A stretch of 38,591 nucleotides of DNA from Clostridia bacterium (lineage in GTDB: Bacteria > Bacillota > Clostridia > Monoglobales > Monoglobaceae): NCBI GenBank assembly GCA_017436245.1, contig JAFSDN010000061.1, positions 1 to 38,591 on the forward strand, in the 5' to 3' direction. Both the position numbers and the translations under genes were made by a program. Position 1 is the stretch's first letter. Each line of letters starts with the position of its first letter. Below, one piece after another: positions 34,295 through 38,591 of the stretch. The notes below the pieces were generated by a model. The model was not told the DNA's origin. It saw only the letters and a program-made list of their open reading frames with translations, and did no database searches.

Positions 34295-35035
34295 ATGCTC
34301 AAGCGGATTGTAACAAGCAAGAGGCTATACATAGCCTTGTTTTTTCTGGCAGTTGCATTTGGCGGAATACGGTATGTAGCTGATTTGCAATCTGATTTGA
34401 GAAAGGAGACGGCTGCATTTGATGAAGATGCATGGCGTGAGGCTGTGGAAGAAAGCGGTATAAATCTTGTGGAAAAGGGGCTGGTTGCCGAAGCTGAAGA
34501 CGTGCCAAAACCGGAAATCGAGCCTGAAACGGAACCAATCTCTGTTGAACCTGTTGCGCGGGAGGAGAACATTGAATTTAAAGAAGAACCCATACAGGAG
34601 GCTTCGGCTGAAGCGGAAAAGCCATTTTCCATGGTGAAGCCTTGTGAGGGTGACATTATTGCCCATTGTTCCCTTGAAGAGCTTGTTTACTGCAATGCTC
34701 TGGACGACTGGCGTACTCACAACGGCGTTGACTATACCGCAAAAGCCGAAGCGCCTGTTTTTGCAACGGCTGACGGTGTTATTGCAAAGGTTTTTGAAGA
34801 TGAGCTTTTGGGTCTTGTTCTTGTTCTTGACCATCAGAACGGTGTTTCGTCCATTTACGGGAATATTCAAAGCACCAATGTTGTGAATATTGGTGCTTCG
34901 GTTAAACAGGGCGAGGTCATCGGTGCGGTGGGAGCTTCGGGAACAATGGAAGCGGATATGGATGAGCATCTGCACTTTGAGGTGCAGTGCAACGGTGAAT
35001 ATAAAGACCCTCTTGAGTATATAATCGCTCAATAA
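34295..35035 (+). CDS. SpoIIQ-like M23 peptidase-family protein
   Basis: A short basic N-terminus, one membrane segment (residues 11-24), an acidic linker (about 45-110) and an M23 domain outside the membrane. Zn-ligand candidates His142, Asp146 (THNGVDY) and His227 (HLHFEV) are present. The usual Tyr-x-His before the final strand reads YGN, so one catalytic His is replaced by Asn190. The LDDWRTHNGVD text and the layout resemble SpoIIQ, the forespore partner of the engulfment channel. ATG 34295 has no ribosome binding site. The frame continues up to a TGA at 34256, and an ATA at 34262 lies 9 nt after GGAGG, so the true start may be upstream. Confidence 0.83.
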   Translation: MLKRIVTSKRLYIALFFLAVAFGGIRYVADLQSDLRKETAAFDEDAWREAVEESGINLVEKGLVAEAEDVPKPEIEPETEPISVEPVAREENIEFKEEPIQEASAEAEKPFSMVKPCEGDIIAHCSLEELVYCNALDDWRTHNGVDYTAKAEAPVFATADGVIAKVFEDELLGLVLVLDHQNGVSSIYGNIQSTNVVNIGASVKQGEVIGAVGASGTMEADMDEHLHFEVQCNGEYKDPLEYIIAQ

Positions 35036-35064
35036 TTTTGCCCCCCTAAAATATTTATATATAC

Positions 35065-35110
35065 AAAGAAGAAATGCAGGAGGAAATGTGCCTGCGTTTC
35101 TTCTTTTTTT
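35065..35110 (+). terminator. Strong Rho-independent terminator
   Basis: AAAGAAGAAATGCAGG (35065-35080) pairs with CCTGCGTTTCTTCTTT (35091-35106), one G-T pair, a 10-nt loop and a T-run. It ends the ParB-M23 unit. Confidence 0.93.
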
Positions 35111-35150
35111 AAGATGATAAAAGATTTTTAAGGAATATGAGGATAATTCA

Positions 35151-35179
35151 TTGACTTTTGATAATTGCTGATATATAAT
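35151..35179 (+). promoter_or_regulatory. Predicted promoter of the SGNH hydrolase gene
   Basis: TTGACT (35151-35156), 17 bp, TATAAT (35174-35179), 28 bp before the ATG. Confidence 0.75.
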
Positions 35180-35207
35180 GTCCCTATCAAAAAAAGGGGT
35201 GGTATAA

Positions 35208-35828
35208 ATGAAAATATTATTTCAAGGTGATTCGATAACAGATGCAGGCCGTTCACGTACTGATGATGTGTATGTTGGTACGGGATACCCATTGCTTGTG
35301 AAATCATCGCTGGGTCTTGAAAATCCTGATAAATATGAGTTTTTCAACAGAGGAATCAGCGGAAACCGCATTGTGGACCTTTATGCAAGAATAAAGGCTG
35401 ATATTATCAATATCAAGCCTGATGTGATGAGTATTCTTATTGGTGTTAACGATGTGTGGCATGAATTGAGCGACAATCCCAACGGTGTTGATGCGGACAA
35501 GTTTTTCAAAATCTATTCCATGCTTATTGAGGAAATTAAGGAAGCGCTTCCTGCTGTTAAAATTATGATTCTTGAACCTTTTGTGCTTAAAGGTTCAGGA
35601 ACAGAAGGTGCTTATGAGCAGTTCCGTCCTGAGGTTGAAAAACGTGCCGCAATGGCAAGGAAGATTGCTGAAAAGTTCGGACTGCCGTTTATTCCTTTGC
35701 AGGCAGGTTTTGATGAAATGTCAAAAAACACAGATGCATCATACTGGCTTGCAGACGGCGTGCATCCAACACCCATGGGTCACGAATACATAAAACGTGA
35801 ATGGCTGAAAGAATTCAGCAGTTTGTAA
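35208..35828 (+). CDS. SGNH/GDSL family hydrolase
   Basis: A 206-residue esterase/lipase-fold enzyme with all four SGNH blocks: Ser9 in GDSI (7-10), Gly52 in GISGNR, Asn81 in GVND, and Asp183/His186 in LADGVHP. No signal peptide is seen, so it is probably cytoplasmic. Relatives remove acetyl or acyl groups from sugars. AAAGGGGTGG precedes ATG 35208. It is a single-gene unit with its own promoter and a following hairpin terminator. Confidence 0.93.
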   Translation: MKILFQGDSITDAGRSRTDDVYVGTGYPLLVKSSLGLENPDKYEFFNRGISGNRIVDLYARIKADIINIKPDVMSILIGVNDVWHELSDNPNGVDADKFFKIYSMLIEEIKEALPAVKIMILEPFVLKGSGTEGAYEQFRPEVEKRAAMARKIAEKFGLPFIPLQAGFDEMSKNTDASYWLADGVHPTPMGHEYIKREWLKEFSSL

Positions 35829-35840
35829 AAAAATAAAAAA

Positions 35841-35909
35841 AGATTCTTCGCTAATCGCTCAGAATGACACAGTGCTGTTGTTTGCGATATGCGAAGAATT
35901 TTGTTTTTT
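35841..35909. terminator. Terminator built from a half copy of the family A repeat
   Basis: ATTCTTCGCTAATCGC (35843-35858) pairs with GCGATATGCGAAGAAT (35884-35899), 14 of 16 matching, followed by TTTGTTTTTT. The left arm runs on as GCTCAGAATGAC, the repeat seen at 29029 and 37829. Confidence 0.7.
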
Positions 35910-36612
35910 AGTTGTTTGAATAAGGGAGGACAGTACATCCGCCGATTTCAATCAGATAGTCACGGCTTCGGAGAACCTTTTGAATGTCATGGGAAGTATT
36001 CATTTTTGTTTTTGTGAGCAGTGCGGTCATTCCCTGATGTCCTTCGTGGTGGAAATCTGTTCCGCAGGTTACAATCAGGTTGTGCTTTTGAGCATGCTTT
36101 GCGGCAAATGCCACACGGGAGTTGTGACCGGGATGAAGATTGAAAACCTCAATGCCATCAATAAGCTTGGGTGAAATTTCGGTCATTCCGTCTCGGTATG
36201 GATGTGCCTGAATAATCAGGGTGCTTTCGCCTCGGAAGGTTTTTGAAAAGGCTTCAAGACCCTTTGGCATACTATCATAGGCTAAATCCGCAAAGTCGGG
36301 GTCTATACCAAAAATCAGATAGTCATTGTAGTTCTCGGTGAAGCGTAATTCACAACCAAAAATCACATTGATTCCATATTCTTTGCCCCATTTGATTGAT
36401 TCCTCATAGTCCTTGAGATATTCTGATATGCATTTTTCTTTGTCCTCAAGAAGCTGCATTCCGGGAAAAAAGTGGTTTGAAATTACAATGCTGTCGTATC
36501 CGATTGAGGCATATCTTTCAATAACCTCTTGAGGTGTGAAGTTGCTGCATGGGCTTGCAGGATTTGTGTGAGCGTGGAGCTCGGTTCTGAATTTGTATTC
36601 GCATATGTTCAT
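35908..36612 (-). CDS. PHP-domain metal-dependent phosphoesterase
   Basis: A 234-residue PHP protein. Metal ligands are His13 and His15 (ELHAHT), His47 (ISNHF), further Glu/His in the middle (CELRFTE, QAHPYRDG), and CGTDFHHEG near the end. Relatives include histidinol-phosphatase-like and DNA-polymerase-associated phosphoesterases; the substrate is unknown. The ribosome binding site is GAGG close to ATG 36612 on the minus strand, and a good promoter lies 46 bp upstream. It converges on the SGNH gene. Confidence 0.9.
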   Translation of the reverse strand: MNICEYKFRTELHAHTNPASPCSNFTPQEVIERYASIGYDSIVISNHFFPGMQLLEDKEKCISEYLKDYEESIKWGKEYGINVIFGCELRFTENYNDYLIFGIDPDFADLAYDSMPKGLEAFSKTFRGESTLIIQAHPYRDGMTEISPKLIDGIEVFNLHPGHNSRVAFAAKHAQKHNLIVTCGTDFHHEGHQGMTALLTKTKMNTSHDIQKVLRSRDYLIEIGGCTVLPYSNN

Positions 36613-36658
36613 TTTTCCTCATTGCCTTCTTTACTTTTTTTATTCACATCAATAAATT

Positions 36659-36687
36659 ATTGTATCAAAGGATAAATCAAAAGTCAA
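36659..36687 (-). promoter_or_regulatory. Predicted promoter of the PHP gene
   Basis: On the minus strand, TTGACT (36682-36687), 17 bp, TACAAT (36659-36664). It begins 8 bp after the stop of the 77-residue gene. Confidence 0.7.
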
Positions 36688-36695
36688 TTTAAAAA

Positions 36696-36929
36696 TTAAA
36701 AATCATGGCAACTTCCACAGTCAATGTTGAGTCGGTTGAAAAGCATTACAATTTCGTCAACAATTTCAAAATCCGAAAGCTCTTCGCGAAGAAGAATTTC
36801 TCGCACAGCATCTAAAATCAGGGTCGCACGCGAATCTGCAACTTTATCTTCATCAATTTCAAAATCGGTCAACTGACTGCATACCGCATCTGCAATATAT
36901 CCCTTTATAAGTTCTGTTTTTATTTTCAT
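36696..36929 (-). CDS. Uncharacterised 77-residue protein with CGSCHDF end
   Basis: I do not recognise a named family. The protein is acidic and helical, with no membrane segment, and ends NIDCGSCHDF; Cys-x2-Cys-His suggests a metal or redox site. A strong GGAGGGGG site precedes ATG 36929 and a promoter overlaps an operator-like palindrome upstream, so the gene is very probably real. It is divergent from the XRE repressor array and may be controlled by it. Confidence 0.8.
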   Translation of the reverse strand: MKIKTELIKGYIADAVCSQLTDFEIDEDKVADSRATLILDAVREILLREELSDFEIVDEIVMLFNRLNIDCGSCHDF

Positions 36930-36961
36930 GATTTGCCCCCTCCAAAGTTGGTTATATATAG

Positions 36962-36990
36962 AATATACACTATTTATGGTGTAAAGTCAA
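36962..36990 (-). promoter_or_regulatory. Predicted promoter of the 77-residue gene
   Basis: On the minus strand, TTGACT (36985-36990), 17 bp, TATATT (36962-36967). Its spacer is filled by an inverted repeat, so a bound repressor would block it. Confidence 0.6.
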
Positions 36991-37008
36991 CACATCTTTT
37001 TTGGTGTA
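36966..37008. promoter_or_regulatory. Two operator-like inverted repeats
   Basis: Site 1: TACAC (36966-36970) and GTGTA (36979-36983). Site 2: ACAC (36990-36993) and GGTGTA (37003-37008). They share half-sites and repeat about 23-25 bp apart, between a 77-residue gene and the first XRE repressor gene, which is where autoregulatory operators of XRE repressors usually lie. Confidence 0.5.
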
Positions 37009-37033
37009 TGATAGAGTTTATTTGGTGATATAA

Positions 37034-37252
37034 ATGAAATCGTATTATGAAAGACTTCGTGACTTGCGCGAGGATAGAGATATGAAGCAGAAAGAAATTG
37101 CAGATATTCTCGGCACAACACAACAGGTATATTCACGTTATGAAAATGGAATAAATGAGTTGCCGATACATCATCTTATTGTTCTTTCGGAATTTTATAA
37201 TGTTTCAACTGATTATATACTTGGATTGACTGATGATATGAAAAAAGATTAA
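37034..37252 (+). CDS. Small XRE-family repressor, copy 1
   Basis: A 72-residue protein that is almost only a Cro/CI-type helix-turn-helix: MKQKEIADILGTTQQVYSRYENGINELP, then a conserved tail FYNVSTDYILGLTDD. No effector or protease domain is present. GGTGAT lies 7 nt upstream of the ATG. It lies next to two operator-like repeats and starts a run of three paralogs. Its tail diverges more from the other two, suggesting it is the oldest member or a separate subtype. Confidence 0.88.
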   Translation: MKSYYERLRDLREDRDMKQKEIADILGTTQQVYSRYENGINELPIHHLIVLSEFYNVSTDYILGLTDDMKKD

Positions 37253-37264
37253 TATGGTGGTAAT

Positions 37265-37480
37265 ATGGCATATTATAAAAGGCTGAGAGATTTGAGAGAA
37301 GATAACAATTACAGTCAGAGGGAGATTGCGGAAATAATTTTCACAACTCAACCTCAGTATTACAGATATGAAAGTGGACTCAGAGATTTGCCTGCTGAGT
37401 TGCTTGTGATTTTAGCAAAGTTTTATAATGTTTCAACTGACTACATTCTTGGACTCACGGACAATCCGAAAAATGGTTAA
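37265..37480 (+). CDS. Small XRE-family repressor, copy 2
   Basis: 71 residues, 12 bp after copy 1, with GGTGGTAAT before ATG 37265. HTH: YSQREIAEIIFTTQPQYYRYESGLRDLP. About 47 of 71 residues match copy 3, and the last 18 are identical (YNVSTDYILGLTDNPKNG). The recognition-helix region differs from copies 1 and 3 (TTQPQYYRYE, against TTQQVYSRYE and TTQQQYSLYE), so operator choice may differ. A family A repeat begins right after the stop. Confidence 0.88.
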   Translation: MAYYKRLRDLREDNNYSQREIAEIIFTTQPQYYRYESGLRDLPAELLVILAKFYNVSTDYILGLTDNPKNG

Positions 37481-37481
37481 T

Positions 37482-37554
37482 CAGATTCTTCGACAAGCTC
37501 AGAATGACTACCCTTCCGGGTCTTTGACCCACCTTCCCTGACAAGGGAAGGCAA
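37482..37554. repeat. Family A repeat, 5' part, after XRE copy 2
   Basis: GATTCTTCGACAAGCTCAGA (from 37483), then AATGAC, then a second palindromic part CCTTCCC/GGGAAGG (37532-37551). Almost the same text follows XRE copy 3 at 37829. The mirrored end found there is missing here, so this copy is incomplete. Confidence 0.75.
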
Positions 37555-37611
37555 GAGTGTTGTTTATGTGTGACGCTTGGTGATATAAAAAAAGAGTAGC
37601 ATGGTGATGAT

Positions 37612-37827
37612 ATGGCGTACTATCCAAGACTGAAAGATTTGAGAGAAGATAAGGATTTAACACAGCAAGAAGTTGCAAAGCTGTTGTTTACAACACAACA
37701 GCAATATTCGTTATATGAAAAAGGATATAGAGACATCCCTACAACGGCACTTACAACACTTGCTCGACTTTATAATGTTTCAACCGACTACATTCTTGGA
37801 CTCACGGATAATCCGAAAAATGGTTAA
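37612..37827 (+). CDS. Small XRE-family repressor, copy 3
   Basis: 71 residues, with GGTGATGAT before ATG 37612. HTH: LTQQEVAKLLFTTQQQYSLYEKGYRDIP. Its 3' end and downstream repeat are nearly identical in DNA to copy 2, while the 5' two-thirds is clearly diverged, which suggests recombination or gene conversion anchored on the repeat. The small stand-alone HTH form fits autoregulatory repressors of accessory genes; no target beyond the neighbours can be proposed. Confidence 0.88.
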   Translation: MAYYPRLKDLREDKDLTQQEVAKLLFTTQQQYSLYEKGYRDIPTTALTTLARLYNVSTDYILGLTDNPKNG

Positions 37828-37828
37828 T

Positions 37829-37952
37829 CAGATTCTTCGACAAACTCAGAATGACTACCCTTCCGGGGTTTTGACCTACCTTCCCTGATAAGGGAAGGCA
37901 AGAACCCTGATGGACGAAAGTTGAGGTCATTCTGAACGTAGTGAAGAATCTT
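37829..37952. mobile_element. Complete MITE-like family A element
   Basis: GATTCTTC...CAGAATGAC (37830-37854) and its mirror GTCATTCTGA...GAAGAATC (37926-37950) bound about 120 bp with an internal CCTTCCC/GGGAAGG hairpin. It has no ORF and sits between XRE copy 3 and the tmcAL stop. Confidence 0.7.
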
Positions 37953-37956
37953 TTTG

Positions 37957-38591
37957 TTATATCTTGAACAGTTGATATAAGTTATCAAAAATCCGTTCCC
38001 TTTCCCAAAAACTTTTGATTTCGGGATTTTTCAGCTTATTTACCTGAGAAGTGTTCCGAACAATGGGGAGGGAGGCGGTTTTTTTCATTTTTGAAATAAG
38101 CTCCTGACCCTTTTGGTTGTGTGCGAGAATTTTCAGATAGGGGATGGGATTATGACGGTCCGATTCGGTGATGCCAAGATATGCCGTAAGAAGGATTCGG
38201 CGTATTCGGCTGTGGGTGTATCTTTTTGTTTTTATGCTGTCGGTCAGTTCTTCAAGGCTTTTTGCGTTGAGGGCGGCTGATTTTATTCGGTTTTCGATTC
38301 CTTCGTTCACGTCGGGAGTTTGCGCAAGCTGTGACAAAGGCATTTTTATAAGCTCCGCAATTATGGATTTTTCCATTGCCGTCAGGGAATGTATTTCGGC
38401 ATTTTTAAAGATATGATGACATCCCTGCGGTATATATGAAAGTGCAGTCTCTGTATCTCCTGAAAGAATGAGCTTGCGGAGATTTGTGGCAGAAGAAAAA
38501 CCGTCTTTTGCTTCATCTGAATCATGATTTGCTCCTGTGCGTTTTACAGCAACGGGAATGATTGCGCTTTTTGATGACAAGAGAGCTTTGC
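37957..38591 (-). CDS. tmcAL: tRNA(Met) cytidine acetate ligase TmcAL (partial, N-terminus missing)
   Basis: The frame stays open to the window edge, so the N-terminal nucleotidyltransferase part lies beyond 38591. The visible 210 residues begin KALLSSKSAIIPVAVKRTGANHDS, the family stretch after the NTP-binding core, followed by SSATNLRKLILSGD and a helical C-terminal half with LTAMEKSIIAELI and YTHSRIRRILLTAYLGI. TmcAL (former DUF795/YlbM) makes N4-acetylcytidine at the wobble base of elongator tRNA-Met using acetate and ATP. A TTG near 38580 is internal, not the start. Confidence 0.88.
   Translation of the reverse strand, partial: KALLSSKSAIIPVAVKRTGANHDSDEAKDGFSSATNLRKLILSGDTETALSYIPQGCHHIFKNAEIHSLTAMEKSIIAELIKMPLSQLAQTPDVNEGIENRIKSAALNAKSLEELTDSIKTKRYTHSRIRRILLTAYLGITESDRHNPIPYLKILAHNQKGQELISKMKKTASLPIVRNTSQVNKLKNPEIKSFWERERIFDNLYQLFKI

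Noticed and set aside
36984-37012. Rightward promoter of the XRE array with TATGAT as -10
   Set aside because: No acceptable -35 box at 16-18 bp; left as unknown though a promoter must exist nearby.
37482-37952. CRISPR array
   Set aside because: Repeats are palindromic, few, unevenly spaced and of REP/MITE type, with no cas genes.

Overview
The window looks like chromosomal DNA of a low-to-mid GC, Gram-positive member of the Clostridia, probably an Oscillospirales-type gut or rumen anaerobe; that last step is inference. The grounds are AddB in place of RecB, a glgB-glgC-glgD-glgA-glgP operon with the Firmicutes-specific GlgD, strong GGAGG ribosome binding sites, frequent TTG starts, an OLE RNA/OapA locus, a RelQ-type alarmone synthetase, an orphan ParB/Noc protein and a SpoIIQ-like M23 protein. 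Both ends are cut inside genes: addB on the left and tmcAL on the right, both on the minus strand.

Layout: 1-3226, minus-strand addB (3' part missing) and a HAD phosphatase. 3251-3474, a MITE-like inverted-repeat element. 3522-13967, an alpha-glucan block: a neopullulanase-type GH13 enzyme, then the glycogen operon, closed by a strong terminator. 13993-16719, a possible 51-residue ORF, asnS, a TPR protein and a small Cys-rich DUF6472-type protein. 16815-25710, the most notable part: a perfect-consensus promoter drives a roughly 630-nt structured RNA that I identify as OLE RNA, followed by oapA, dxs, tlyA, nadK, recN, an RseC-like protein and an ABC-F ATPase. 25840-29019, a Gfo/Idh/MocA oxidoreductase, a D-2-hydroxyacid dehydrogenase, a DUF1294 protein and a formyltransferase. 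29165-31791 (minus), relQ, proA and a LOG-family hydrolase. 31905-35035, a PLP enzyme of the aluminium-resistance/methionine gamma-lyase family, a ParB/Noc protein and an M23 protein. 35208-36929, an SGNH hydrolase, a PHP phosphoesterase and a 77-residue protein. 37034-37827, a tandem array of three small XRE repressors interleaved with repeats. 37957-38591, tmcAL.

Working together: GlgC/GlgD make ADP-glucose, GlgA polymerises it, GlgB branches it and GlgP degrades it. The GH13 enzyme probably feeds maltodextrins into the same pool. The OLE block couples a membrane-associated RNA-protein complex, known to affect stress and Mg2+ responses in other Firmicutes, to genes for isoprenoid precursors (dxs), rRNA methylation (tlyA), NADP supply (nadK) and DNA repair (recN).

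The best candidates for a second look are the OLE RNA locus with its own consensus promoter, the XRE-paralog/repeat array with two operator-like sites, the M23 gene whose ribosome binding site sits in a hairpin loop ahead of a possible AUA start, and several repeat families. Function calls rest on motifs and gene order read by eye; no database search was run.
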